The position numbers were made by a program, and so were the translations under genes. The notes beneath the pieces are model-generated. The model worked only from the letters and a program-made list of their open reading frames with translations, had not been told where the DNA came from and ran no database searches. Shown one piece after another: positions 15,866 to 23,978 of a stretch of DNA of 36,313 nt. The DNA is taken from the NCBI GenBank assembly GCA_934232895.1, contig CAKQGH010000009.1, positions 1 through 36,313 of the forward strand, given 5' to 3'. Every line of letters begins with the position of its first letter. Within the stretch, counting starts at the first letter, position 1. Source of the stretch: an uncultured Alphaproteobacteria bacterium (GTDB lineage Bacteria > Pseudomonadota > Alphaproteobacteria > Rs-D84).

Positions 15866-17638
15866 CTAGTTTTTCTTGCGAACCTGGATATGGTCTTCGC
15901 GCAACTGCTGCTCGGTGACTGGCGATGGTGATCCCATCATCAAATCCTGACCACGTTGGTTGGTTGGGAACAACACAACCTCGCGCAAGTTGGGTTCGCG
16001 GCGCATAATTTGCACCAGTCGATCAATACCGAACGCACATCCACCGTGCGGTGGTGCGCCGTATTGGAACGCGGTATACATTCCACCAAACTTTGCCTTG
16101 ACGGTTTCTTCGTCATATCCCGTAATATCAAAGCATTTAACCATGATGTCTGGGTTAAAGTTACGCAAACCACCACTGCAAATTTCGGCACCGTTTAATA
16201 CCATATCAAACTGGGCCGCCTTGATGGACAATGGGTCACGCGTGTTCAATTCGTCCAATGTTGCCATCGGGAATGAAAACGGGTTATGCGTGAATGCGAT
16301 ACCCGTCGGTGATTCTGGGTCTGCTTCAAAGAACGGAAATTCTTCAATCCAGCACAGACGGAAATCGTTTTCATCAATCAATCCCAAATCTTCGCCCAAT
16401 TTGTTGCGCAGTTTGCCCGCCGCCTTGGCCGCGGTTTCCGCCGCGTCACATACAAAGAACAACGATGCATTGTCGCCCGCAATTTCATGCAATTTGGCAA
16501 TGCGGTTGGCATCTAATTTTTTGGCAACGGGACCCTTGGCCTCGCCCGCAAAGACGATATAGCCAAGTCCCCCCAGGCCCAATTCCTTGACCGCATAGTC
16601 GCCCAGTTTATCAAACCAGCTGCGCGGTTTATCGGCAGAATTTGGTGCCGGAATCGCGCGCACAACCGCGCCATTTTCAATTGCATTTGCAAAGATTCCA
16701 AAATCAGACCCGCGGAAAATTTCCGTCACATCCGAAATAATAATCGGGTTACGCAAATCTGGTTTATCCGAACCATATTTCAACATCGCTTCGTCAAATG
16801 GAATGTGCGGAATATCCGGGCAAATATTTGCATTCGGCACAAATTCACGAATGATTGCCGGAATCAATTCGTTACCCACCGCCTGAATATCCGCCAGGTC
16901 AACAAACGACATTTCCATATCCAACTGGTAAAATTCCAGCAAACGGTCCGCACGCAAATCTTCGTCACGGAAACATGGCGCAATCTGGAAATAACGATCA
17001 AATCCCGAAATCTGAATCAACTGTTTGAACTGTTGTGGTGCCTGGGGCAATGCATAGAACATACCATGATGATTACGCGATGGCACGATAAAGTCACGTG
17101 CGCCCTCTGGGCTGGACACGGTCAAAATTGGCGTCTGGAATTCCGAAAAACCCATACCCCACATTTTGTCGCGCATAAATTTAATCATACGATTGCGGAA
17201 CAAAATATTCTGGTGCAATGATTCACGACGCAAATCGATATAGCGGTATTTCAAACGCAAATCTTCGGATACGGTATCATCATCACCAAATACCTGGAAC
17301 GGCAAAACGTTCGCGTTGGTCAAAACCTCCCATTTTTCTGCCTTGACCTCTATCGCGCCAGTTGGAATTTTATCATTGACCGCGGACGCGTCACGCGCAA
17401 CCACCGTGCCGGTGATTTTAATTACTGATTCTGGACGCACCTTTTCTAATTCAGTGTCGCCACCATCAAACACACACTGGGTAATTCCATAATTATCGCG
17501 CAGGTCAATAAACAGCAACGATCCATGGTCGCGCTTGCGATGCACCCACCCCGACAGAACAACCGACTGGCCCACATTAGACGCGTTTAATTCGCCACAC
17601 GTGTGCGTTCTGTATTTAGATTTTAATGATACTACCAT
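15866..17638 (-). CDS. aspS: Aspartyl-tRNA synthetase
   Basis: 590 aa from the ATG at 17638; a longer open frame upstream runs into the leader and is not protein-like. The N-terminal OB-fold anticodon-binding domain (about 15-110) includes VVLSGWVHRKRDHGSLLFIDLRD. The class II core has motif 2 (FRDEDLRADR), an insertion/GAD domain in the middle (about 300-420), and motif 3 (GGCAFGIDRLVQIM). It attaches Asp to tRNA-Asp. The length is that of bacterial-type AspRS. It may be non-discriminating, also making Asp-tRNA-Asn, if the genome lacks AsnRS; this cannot be told from the window. The gene ends with TAG. The leader carries a T-box-like element, and tRNA-Thr lies upstream on the same strand with no clear terminator between. 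Confidence 0.97.
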   Translation of the reverse strand: MVVSLKSKYRTHTCGELNASNVGQSVVLSGWVHRKRDHGSLLFIDLRDNYGITQCVFDGGDTELEKVRPESVIKITGTVVARDASAVNDKIPTGAIEVKAEKWEVLTNANVLPFQVFGDDDTVSEDLRLKYRYIDLRRESLHQNILFRNRMIKFMRDKMWGMGFSEFQTPILTVSSPEGARDFIVPSRNHHGMFYALPQAPQQFKQLIQISGFDRYFQIAPCFRDEDLRADRLLEFYQLDMEMSFVDLADIQAVGNELIPAIIREFVPNANICPDIPHIPFDEAMLKYGSDKPDLRNPIIISDVTEIFRGSDFGIFANAIENGAVVRAIPAPNSADKPRSWFDKLGDYAVKELGLGGLGYIVFAGEAKGPVAKKLDANRIAKLHEIAGDNASLFFVCDAAETAAKAAGKLRNKLGEDLGLIDENDFRLCWIEEFPFFEADPESPTGIAFTHNPFSFPMATLDELNTRDPLSIKAAQFDMVLNGAEICSGGLRNFNPDIMVKCFDITGYDEETVKAKFGGMYTAFQYGAPPHGGCAFGIDRLVQIMRREPNLREVVLFPTNQRGQDLMMGSPSPVTEQQLREDHIQVRKKN

Positions 17639-17800
17639 TTTGGTCCCTTTTTGTTTTATTCCCCAGGTGCCAAAATTATACTTGATTGGATTTGGCACCC
17701 AAATGATTTTCACAGGGGCGCGGAAACCGCGCGGTGCCACCCTGAATTTATAACTTGTCGTGGGTTCAGATTACTCCGTGGTTGTCAGTCACATCAACAC
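17637..17800 (-). promoter_or_regulatory. T-box-like leader of aspS (putative tRNA-sensing switch)
   Basis: On the minus strand at 17743-17730 stands AGGGTGGCACCGCG, a full match to the T-box consensus AGGGUGGNACCGCG. It folds as the family's antiterminator does: CAGGG (17744-17740), bulge TGGCACC, then GCGCGG-TTT-CCGCGC and CCCTG (ending 17713). The variable base is C, so UGGC could pair with a GCCA 3' end; tRNA-Asp normally has G at position 73. Downstream, GGTGCCAAA (17699-17691) can pair either with the bulge (TGGCACC) or with TTTGGCACC (17674-17666). The latter segment, as ATTTTGG (17676-17670), can also pair with CCAAAAT covering the aspS start codon (17643-17637). These exclusive pairings would suit translational control. 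A small hairpin (17800-17778) shows GAC, an Asp codon, in its loop. A canonical Stem I and a poly-U terminator were not found. T-boxes are known mainly from Gram-positive bacteria, so this needs a covariance search. Confidence 0.55.
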
Positions 17801-17911
17801 AATCGCGCCCATAAAAATTCAGCAACAGCGAAATCTATTTCTGTCCGGCTTTGCTGCGCGCCGCCGCGACACTAAATTTTCAAACCTTGCTGACGCTGCG
17901 GTGAAAATTTG

Positions 17912-17985
17912 TGGTGCCCTAAGCAAGAATCGGACTTGCGACTCGTCCTTACCAAGGACGTGTTTTACCACTAGACTATTAGGGC
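17912..17985 (-). tRNA. tRNA-Thr (anticodon GGT)
   Basis: 74 nt with encoded CCA. Acceptor GCCCTAA / TTAGGGC, anticodon stem CGTCC / GGACG around TTGGTAA, T-arm GCAAG / CTTGC. A73 and the G1-C72, C2-G71 pairs fit Thr identity. It has its own promoter (18005-18032) and lies upstream of the aspS leader on the same strand. Confidence 0.93.
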
Positions 17986-18004
17986 GATTTACTATTGCCC
18001 CGCG

Positions 18005-18032
18005 ATTATACGATATTGCGCATAAAAATCAA
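18005..18032 (-). promoter_or_regulatory. Promoter of tRNA-Thr (possibly also aspS)
   Basis: On the minus strand TTGATT (18027-18032), 16 bp, TATAAT (18005-18010), then 19 nt to the tRNA. As no strong terminator follows the tRNA, this promoter may also drive the aspS leader. Confidence 0.8.
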
Positions 18033-18050
18033 GGATAAAATATGGCGCAT

Positions 18051-19034
18051 TTATGCCGATTTGACCTTGAACAACGGGATAAAGCCGAACAAATAATATT
18101 TTGACAAATTCATATACATCTTTACCCGCATAACTGGAATACAATTAAACAGCAATATGCGTTTTTCCACAACATCGGGTGTTTGATTTACATCGGCCAA
18201 AAACGCCGCATAAAATGGTGTCACCGCGGCATAAAACCACCAAACACGCCCCATTTTGTTTGCACGGCCCAACCACGGTTGTTTCAATATGTAATGAATT
18301 ATCGCGGGGGCTTTGTCGGCGGCGGCAACTTCGGGTGCGCTGTATATGCCCGCCGCAACCGCCGGTGCAAATCGGCCACCCGCCCCGCACATATAATTAT
18401 ACTTTAATGGCAAATACATAATGCGGCCATCGCATGTTTTGTTCAAAATGTCTTGGTCTGGGTATGCAAAGCAATCCGACCGCGACAATTCAATCCAAGT
18501 ATCGTACATTTTACTGCGCCGGATTCCGCCCAGGTTCATCATCAACACGCCGCTGTTTATATACCCGTTTGGTTGGCTCGGCCATGGGCGTCCCTGGTCC
18601 GCGTCACGAACACCCGCAATCAGATTTTTACCCATATCCATATCAAACAATTCCGACAAATCTGTGCATGCGGTTGTATCGGCGTCCATGTATATAATTT
18701 TATCAACATGTGGCAACAGTTTTACCAGCATAAACCGATAATAAATTCCAACCGTATATTGATGTGTGACCGACGAATCAAAATCCGAATTCGCATTCAG
18801 AAATGTTATGCTGGAAATTTTGTGCATATCGGCAACCATCCGCGACAATTCACCGCGATATGTATCCGACAAATCGGCCGGCACCACGCAATAGATGTTA
18901 TATGGTCGCGCGCCCGCATTACGCAACAGCGACGCAATCGCCACACCCGCCAGCATCCACATATTATGGTCAAAGCAAAACGCAACCGATATTGGCGATT
19001 TTTTGTTATTCGTTTTTGTGCGAACGGCGGGCAT
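18051..19034 (-). CDS. Family 8 glycosyltransferase
   Basis: A 327-aa GT8 enzyme of the LPS galactosyl/glucosyltransferase type. Near the N-terminus it has VAFCFDHNMWMLAGVAIASLL. The metal-binding DxD is IYMDADTT (DAD at 117-119), and the family motif is NSGVLMMNL (160-168). HYILKQPWLGR (about 250-260) matches the H-x(3)-K-PW motif, and a hydrophobic/basic C-terminal tail may associate with the membrane. It would transfer a sugar from a nucleotide-sugar, retaining configuration, probably onto LPS core. The acceptor is unknown. The ATG is supported by AAGGAG. A TATAAT lies upstream without a clear -35. It is a single-gene unit; a hairpin terminator (19103-19130) stands before its promoter. Confidence 0.9.
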   Translation of the reverse strand: MPAVRTKTNNKKSPISVAFCFDHNMWMLAGVAIASLLRNAGARPYNIYCVVPADLSDTYRGELSRMVADMHKISSITFLNANSDFDSSVTHQYTVGIYYRFMLVKLLPHVDKIIYMDADTTACTDLSELFDMDMGKNLIAGVRDADQGRPWPSQPNGYINSGVLMMNLGGIRRSKMYDTWIELSRSDCFAYPDQDILNKTCDGRIMYLPLKYNYMCGAGGRFAPAVAAGIYSAPEVAAADKAPAIIHYILKQPWLGRANKMGRVWWFYAAVTPFYAAFLADVNQTPDVVEKRILLFNCIPVMRVKMYMNLSKYYLFGFIPLFKVKSA

Positions 19035-19102
19035 AGAAAACTCCTTGGTGATAAATTATACATTAAAAATTTTATGATATTACCCCATTAAACACAAGTA
19101 AT

Positions 19103-19130
19103 AAAAACACCAGCATTTGCCGGTGTTTTT
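19103..19130 (-). terminator. Hairpin terminator between the tRNA-Met region and the GT8 gene
   Basis: AAAAACACC-x-GC / GC-x-GGTGTTTTT, nearly palindromic, with T-runs on either strand. A very similar hairpin ends genes at 24619-24650. Confidence 0.75.
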
Positions 19131-19142
19131 CAAGAAAATTCG

Positions 19143-19242
19143 TGGTAGCGGGAGAGGGAATTCGGCACGATGTGCCGCAACTGCGCAAATTCGCCGTTGG
19201 CGACCGGCGTCCCCGTCCGCCTATTTGCTTGTTTGAACCCCC
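19143..19242 (-). repeat. Partial copy of tRNA-Met 3' end with a structured insert
   Basis: 17 nt at 19143-19159 equal the 3' end of the neighbouring tRNA-Met (19318-19334), including CCA. On the minus strand the tRNA T-arm sequence GGGGGTTCAA also recurs at 19242-19233. In the tRNA these two pieces are adjacent; here about 73 nt separate them. That insert folds well: GCAAAT / ATTTGC, CGCCG / CGGCG and CGGCAC / GTGCCG hairpins. It may be an attachment-site relic, a tRNA-derived repeat or a small RNA. No integrase is nearby. Confidence 0.6.
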
Positions 19243-19278
19243 TGCCCCGGGGGTTCTGCGTCCCTGGTATCACAATTA

Positions 19279-19317
19279 CCAAAAATTAAACCCCGATATA
19301 AATCGGGGTTGAATTTT
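19279..19317 (-). terminator. Terminator of tRNA-Met
   Basis: The hairpin AACCCCGAT / ATCGGGGTT (19289-19297 and 19302-19310) is followed on the minus strand by TAATTTTT. It sits directly after the tRNA-Met CCA. Confidence 0.75.
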
Positions 19318-19394
19318 TGGTAGCGGGAGAGGGACTTGAACCCCCGACACGCGGATTATGATTCCGCTGCTCTAACCAGCTGAGCTATCCCGCC
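19318..19394 (-). tRNA. tRNA-Met, elongator (anticodon CAT)
   Basis: 77 nt with encoded CCA. Acceptor GGCGGGA / TCCCGCT (G1-U72), D-arm with GGTTAGAGC, anticodon stem GCGGA / TCCGC around ATCATAA, T-arm loop TTCAAGT. The sequence is of the alphaproteobacterial elongator Met type. An Ile2 (lysidine) identity is possible for any CAT anticodon but is less likely here. Confidence 0.9.
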
Positions 19395-19404
19395 AAGCGA
19401 ACCG

Positions 19405-19432
19405 ATTATAACAGACTTTTTATTGATTGCAA
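19405..19432 (-). promoter_or_regulatory. Promoter of tRNA-Met
   Basis: On the minus strand TTGCAA (19427-19432), 16 bp, TATAAT (19405-19410), 10 nt before the tRNA. Confidence 0.8.
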
Positions 19433-19504
19433 GGAACAAATGCGACGCCACGCACCGGAATAGCATCCCATTGCAAAAATCATTATATTTTTTAATAAAT
19501 TTAT

Positions 19505-19533
19505 TTGAATAATGGCCCAAAATAGTGTATCAT
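19505..19533 (+). promoter_or_regulatory. Promoter of the PagL-like gene, leaderless type
   Basis: TTGAAT (19505-19510), 17 bp, TATCAT (19528-19533), then 8 nt to a GTG at 19542. The spacing matches the leaderless pattern of ftsQ and supports the GTG start. Confidence 0.55.
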
Positions 19534-19541
19534 TGTACCCC

Positions 19542-20099
19542 GTGAAGCAGACCGCAATATTTTTATCAATTTTAATGTGCGCAACCAATGCCGTGGCCGC
19601 CGATAATCCATTTACCGGCAAATACGAAAATCAAATTGCGTTTCACCTGGGCCAGGGTATTGACAGCGGGTTTCTGGTTCCGCCACCATTGCGGCCGGTG
19701 CCGTTCTATATGCTGCATTTCCAGTATTCCCAGCCGACAACATTCTTTCGCATTCCGGCGCGCCAATCGTTAAACATCGGCCAAACAATTGGGTTTGGTT
19801 CAAAATACGGGTGGCGTTGGGACCGATACAGCATTCCAATGGTATTTATCAGCGAAGATATCGTGATATTCAGCGGCAAAAAATGGTATTACGCCAATGG
19901 TGCGGGCGTTGGCCTCCAGGCACAACAGAATGAACGCCTGGGCGCGAAATTATTGTTCCAATTTAAAATGATTGGTGGATACAAATTAAATGACCGCACA
20001 AACATTGAATTGTTTATGCAACATTTTTCAAATGCCAACACCGCGCGTGAAAATTATTCATACGCATTTTACGGCCTGGGCATCACATATAATTTCTGA
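19542..20099 (+). CDS. PagL-like lipid A 3-O-deacylase
   Basis: 185 aa from GTG at 19542; the frame is open ten codons upstream to an ATG, but that would place polar residues before an otherwise good signal peptide (KQTAIFLSILMCATNAVAA). The mature part is an 8-strand outer-membrane barrel ending in Phe. The C-terminus carries GGYKLNDRTNIELFMQHFSN with H161 and S163 (HxS), and E170 a few residues on, matching the PagL His-Ser-Glu triad with a shorter loop. YGLGITYNF is the last strand. PagL removes the 3-position acyl chain of lipid A at the outer membrane, which often lowers immune recognition. It is monocistronic and convergent with ung. Confidence 0.85.
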   Translation: MKQTAIFLSILMCATNAVAADNPFTGKYENQIAFHLGQGIDSGFLVPPPLRPVPFYMLHFQYSQPTTFFRIPARQSLNIGQTIGFGSKYGWRWDRYSIPMVFISEDIVIFSGKKWYYANGAGVGLQAQQNERLGAKLLFQFKMIGGYKLNDRTNIELFMQHFSNANTARENYSYAFYGLGITYNF

Positions 20100-20100
20100 G

Positions 20101-20198
20101 GTTCAAATATGCGTGCGCCATTCGGCGCACTGCTTTATTCATTTGAACTTTTTATTGCGCCGACGGCGCGCAACATTGCTCTCTGCGCTTTGCTCTCT
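20101..20198. repeat. Dispersed hairpin repeat, copy 1
   Basis: Lies between the convergent PagL-like and ung genes. It holds GTTCAAAT / ATTTGAAC around a GCGTGCGCC / GGCGCAC hairpin, then a second GCGCC / GGCGC hairpin and ATTGCTCTCTGCGC. 20133-20158 reads CTTTATTCATTTGAAC then TTTTTATTGC, and recurs inverted at 28071-28117. Here a single 7-nt AAAGTTC unit is present. It could double as a bidirectional terminator. Confidence 0.7.
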
Positions 20199-20217
20199 TT
20201 ATCGCAGCGGAGACGGA

Positions 20218-20880
20218 TTACCACTCTATTGGTGCTTTGCCGTGTTGAATCAGATACTGGTTCGCACGTGAAAAATGATGGTTGCCAAAAAATCCGCGAT
20301 GCGCCGACAGTGGTGACGGGTGCACTGATTTCAAAATCAGATTACGCGTTGGGTCAACAAATTCCGCCTTGCGCTGGGCGTACGCGCCCCACAGCATATA
20401 CACAATATTATCCCGGTGCGCAACCGCGCGAATAACCGCGTCGGTAAATTGTTCCCACCCGCGTCCCGCGTGCGATGCCGCAACATGCGCCGCCACCGTC
20501 AGTGTGGAATTTAACAGCAACACGCCCTGGCGCGCCCATGCGGTTAAATCCCCGTGTGTGACGCTTGGGCGCCCCAGGTCAGATTCAATTTCTTTGTATA
20601 TATTTACCAAACTGGGTGGCACGGGCGTTGGTGGCAATACCGAAAAGCACAATCCATGCGCCTGGCCCGGTTCGTGATATGGATCCTGGCCAATAATCAC
20701 AACCTTGACATCTGGCAATGGGCACAAATTAAACGCATTAAAAATATTTTGCGGTGCGGGGAAAACCGACCGACCAGACAAATACTGTGCCCGCACAAAA
20801 TCCGTCAGTTTGATAAAATATTCTTTATCAAATTCGTCTGACAATGCGGTTTTCCACGACTGTTCAATTTTTACATCCAT
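20218..20880 (-). CDS. ung: Uracil-DNA glycosylase (family 1)
   Basis: 220 aa, the usual Ung length. The water-activating loop is GQDPYHEPGQAHG (residues 64-76, catalytic D66 and Y68). LLLNSTLTV binds uracil (Asn). The Leu-intercalation loop is HPSPLSAHRGFFG with H187. It removes uracil from DNA, the first step of base-excision repair. Its ATG overlaps the preceding HhH glycosylase-like gene by 17 nt, so the two are co-expressed after gyrB. Confidence 0.96.
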   Translation of the reverse strand: MDVKIEQSWKTALSDEFDKEYFIKLTDFVRAQYLSGRSVFPAPQNIFNAFNLCPLPDVKVVIIGQDPYHEPGQAHGLCFSVLPPTPVPPSLVNIYKEIESDLGRPSVTHGDLTAWARQGVLLLNSTLTVAAHVAASHAGRGWEQFTDAVIRAVAHRDNIVYMLWGAYAQRKAEFVDPTRNLILKSVHPSPLSAHRGFFGNHHFSRANQYLIQHGKAPIEW

Positions 20881-21559
20881 GTTTTAATTCCTCTATCAAT
20901 CCGACCTGGGATGCCTTCCATAAAACTACATCAACATACCCACGTGGCAATCCAGTTTTTTCACACATATCGGCGAACATTTTGTCGCATGCCGATTTAA
21001 CATCATCGTTTAATTTACCGTTATCAACAACTGCATACAACGCCATATTTCCGCCGTACAGAACGCCCAGGCGCTGAATCCAAATATCATATTTCACAAT
21101 ATCTTCGCCCAGGTTGCGCGCCAAATGATGTGCGGTAATTTTTCCAATGTGTGGTAAATTTTCCAAAAATTTTAATCGCGCATCAATTGTGTCCAACTGG
21201 TAATACTGCGCACACAATGCCCCACGCGTTTCCCAAATTTTGCTAATTGCCGCGATTTTATTTTTGTTGTGAAACAAAGAAAACAGGTAATCAAAATCTG
21301 CGCCACGCGTATGCAACGCAGATATAATTTGTGCATAGATTTTTTTTGCTGTCTTTTGTGAAAAACCACCAGCCAAAATCACGTATGAGCAACTGTCCGC
21401 GAATTCATCGGGCGTGCAAACATGCCGATGCGACAAATTCTCACGAATTTCATCAAAAGTTTGGGCGTCGCTGTCCATACCCAGTTCGCGCAATTTTTTA
21501 TCCAGCGCATAAAACCATTCGGCGGTGAACATATTGGCGACGCCCATGTAATTACACAT
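20864..21559 (-). CDS. HhH-GPD-like DNA glycosylase or lyase
   Basis: A 231-aa, all-helical protein. A helix-hairpin-helix is visible at residues 135-146 (LPHIGKITAHHL), followed by an Asp (D158, YDIWIQRLG) where HhH-GPD enzymes keep their catalytic Asp. The C-terminus (GYVDVVLWKASQVG) also resembles that superfamily. No Cys cluster is present, so it is not a MutY/Nth iron-sulfur type. Candidates are Ogg/AGOG-like or phage-type pyrimidine glycosylases. It overlaps gyrB by 8 nt and ung by 17 nt. A second ATG four codons on is an alternative start. Substrate unknown. Confidence 0.68.
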   Translation of the reverse strand: MCNYMGVANMFTAEWFYALDKKLRELGMDSDAQTFDEIRENLSHRHVCTPDEFADSCSYVILAGGFSQKTAKKIYAQIISALHTRGADFDYLFSLFHNKNKIAAISKIWETRGALCAQYYQLDTIDARLKFLENLPHIGKITAHHLARNLGEDIVKYDIWIQRLGVLYGGNMALYAVVDNGKLNDDVKSACDKMFADMCEKTGLPRGYVDVVLWKASQVGLIEELKHGCKN

Positions 21560-23951
21560 CCAAATTCGCGTTCAACGCGTTTTCAACAATGAAATCACGA
21601 CGCGGTTCAACAACATCGCCCATCAACATGGATATAACCTCGTCTGCCTGGGATGCATCGTTGATTTTAACCTGGAACAGGCTGCGATTATTCGGATCCA
21701 TTGTTGTTTCCCACAACTGTTCGGCGTTCATTTCACCCAAACCTTTGTATCGTTGAATCTTTAACCCGTTTTTCGCATATTCAAACGCGGTGTTCAATAA
21801 ATTCAACGCGCCCCAAATCTTTTGCGATTTAGCCTTGACCCGCAAAGTGCACGGATGCACAAATATTTCCATCAATTCGTCACGACCATCCATACGCAAC
21901 CATGCGCGAATTTCCGGCGAATTGATTTTTTCGCGCGGCAAGAAATGCGTTTCGGTCACACTGCGTAATGTGCGCGTGATTGTAATGCCCGACGCATCGC
22001 CAGACACATGCCATCCGCGTTCGAATTCCAGTTCTTGGGCATCCAACAATTTTTGTGCCGCGGCGAATGTTTCGGCATTTTCATTATCAAACACACCGTT
22101 CAGGGCCAATGCCTCGATAAAGCGCAATGGCACAATATGCCCCAGGGCCTGCAATGTGTTTTGCATATTCAAAACAACCGTCAACAAACGTTTCAAATCG
22201 GCACCTGAAATTTGCGCCCCAGAAAATGTTTCAATCACACCATCGGTGGCCAATTGATCCATCAGATAATCGTCCATTTCGCGTTCATTTTGCAGGTACA
22301 ATTGTTGTTTTCCGCGTGTCACACCATAAAGCGGCGGCTTTGCAACATAGATGTATCCGCGTTCAATTGCCTCGGGCATATAGCGATAGAAAAATGTCAT
22401 CAACAATGTCTGAATGTGTTGTCCGTCGACATCGGCATCGGTCATGATAATAACCTTGTGATAGCGCATTTTTTCAATATCAAAATCGTCTTTGCCGATG
22501 CCCGCACCCATTGTTGTAATCAGTGCGCCAATCGTGTCCGACCCCAACATTTTGTCAAAGCGCACGCGTTCAACATTCAAAATTTTACCACGCAACGGCA
22601 AAATAGCCTGGGTTTTGCGGTCACGTCCCTGCTTTGCCGTACCACCAGCCGAGTCCCCCTCGACTATGAATAATTCACATTTTGCCGGGTCGCGTTCACT
22701 GCAATTTGCCAATTTCCCGGGCAGACCACCCAGTTCCGGTCCCGTTTTCTTGCGCGATAATTCACGCGCTTTGCGGGCGGCCTCGCGTGCGGTGGCGGCC
22801 TCGATAATTTTATCAACAATCAATTTTGCAACCGCTGGATTTTCATCCAAGAATTCATACAGCAATTCCGATACGGTATTTTCAACCAGTGGTCGAACCT
22901 CGCTGGATACCAATTTATCCTTGGTCTGGGAACCAAATTTCGGGTCGGGAATTTTAACACTGATAATACTGGTTAAACCCTCGCGGAAATCTTCGCCCGA
23001 CAGGTTGATGTCTTTTTTCGTGACCTTGTCCCCAATATATTTGTTTATTGCGCGTGTTAAACCCGCACGGAACCCGGCCAAGTGCGTACCACCATCACGG
23101 TTTGGAATATTGTTGGTAAAGCACAACGATGTTTCCGTATACGCCGTTGTCCATTGCAAAACAATTTCAATGTATGTTTCGTCAATCTGTTTGATAATAT
23201 GAATTGGTTCGCGGTTTAACAATTCCTTGGATTTATCCAGATATGTTGCAAAACCCTTTAATCCATCAACCGAATGAAATTCGCGTGTCTTTTTGTCGGG
23301 ACCACGCAAATCTTCCAAAATAATTTTTACATTTGCGTTCAGGTATGATTGCTCACGCAACCACGTTTCCATGGTGTCAAAATTAAATTCGGTGCCTGTA
23401 AATGTATCTGGTGACGGCAAGAATGTGACCTCGGTCCCATGTTCGTGATGCGTTGTGTTATCAATAATTTTCAAATCAGATGTTGGTACACCATCGGCAA
23501 ATGTCATAATGGCTTCTTTATCACCACGCCATACGCGTACCTCCAGCCATGTGGACAACGCATTTACAACCGATACGCCCACACCGTGCAGACCGCCCGA
23601 TACCTTGTACGCACCATTGCCCTCGTTATCAAATTTACCACCGGCGTGCAATTCGCACATAATCAATTCCAACGCACTGCGCCCGGTTTCATGGTTGATA
23701 TCAAACGGCATACCACGACCATTATCGCGAATTGTCGCAGACCCATCTGCATTTAACGAAACATACACCGTATCGGCATAACCAGCCATCGCCTCGTCAA
23801 TAGAGTTATTGACGACTTCGTAAATCATGTGGTGCAGGCCAGATCCGCCCTCGCCCACGTCACCAATGTACATCCCGGGGCGTTTTTTTACCGCCTCTAA
23901 TCCCTTTAATACTTTAATTGAATCACCGGTATATTCGTTATTTACAGACAT
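21552..23951 (-). CDS. gyrB: DNA gyrase subunit B
   Basis: 799 aa from the ATG at 23951, which has AAGGAA upstream; a longer open frame over the promoter is rejected. The GHKL ATPase shows GLEAVKKRPGMYIGD, IDEAMAGYAD, DNGRGMP and GGLHGVGVSVVNALS. The transducer domain has the QTKDKL lysine loop. TOPRIM motifs are EGDSAGG and DADVDGQHI, and the tail is QRYKGLGEMN. It is the ATPase/TOPRIM half of gyrase, which supercoils DNA with GyrA. It is about the standard length, so no large insertion. It leads a cluster with two DNA glycosylase-type genes, not with recF/dnaN. Confidence 0.97.
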   Translation of the reverse strand: MSVNNEYTGDSIKVLKGLEAVKKRPGMYIGDVGEGGSGLHHMIYEVVNNSIDEAMAGYADTVYVSLNADGSATIRDNGRGMPFDINHETGRSALELIMCELHAGGKFDNEGNGAYKVSGGLHGVGVSVVNALSTWLEVRVWRGDKEAIMTFADGVPTSDLKIIDNTTHHEHGTEVTFLPSPDTFTGTEFNFDTMETWLREQSYLNANVKIILEDLRGPDKKTREFHSVDGLKGFATYLDKSKELLNREPIHIIKQIDETYIEIVLQWTTAYTETSLCFTNNIPNRDGGTHLAGFRAGLTRAINKYIGDKVTKKDINLSGEDFREGLTSIISVKIPDPKFGSQTKDKLVSSEVRPLVENTVSELLYEFLDENPAVAKLIVDKIIEAATAREAARKARELSRKKTGPELGGLPGKLANCSERDPAKCELFIVEGDSAGGTAKQGRDRKTQAILPLRGKILNVERVRFDKMLGSDTIGALITTMGAGIGKDDFDIEKMRYHKVIIMTDADVDGQHIQTLLMTFFYRYMPEAIERGYIYVAKPPLYGVTRGKQQLYLQNEREMDDYLMDQLATDGVIETFSGAQISGADLKRLLTVVLNMQNTLQALGHIVPLRFIEALALNGVFDNENAETFAAAQKLLDAQELEFERGWHVSGDASGITITRTLRSVTETHFLPREKINSPEIRAWLRMDGRDELMEIFVHPCTLRVKAKSQKIWGALNLLNTAFEYAKNGLKIQRYKGLGEMNAEQLWETTMDPNNRSLFQVKINDASQADEVISMLMGDVVEPRRDFIVENALNANLDV

Positions 23952-23978
23952 ATAAATTCCTTTCTTTTTTCTATGTGA

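Noticed and set aside
17675..17702. TTGGGT-N16-TATAAT on the minus strand just before aspS, a possible promoter
   Set aside because: It fits the local promoter pattern, but it lies in the loop and arm of the GGTGCCAAA / TTTGGCACC hairpin and would bypass the T-box-like element. Kept as the main competing explanation, not as a feature.
18453..19091. Plus-strand open frame opposite the GT8 gene
   Set aside because: It is a shadow of a clear glycosyltransferase with DxD and NSG motifs.
19318..19394. tRNA-Ile2 (lysidine-modified CAT) instead of tRNA-Met
   Set aside because: Overall sequence fits the elongator Met type of alphaproteobacteria; the alternative is not excluded.
22492..23202. Plus-strand open frame inside gyrB
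   Set aside because: It is antisense to strongly conserved gyrase motifs, with no start signals.
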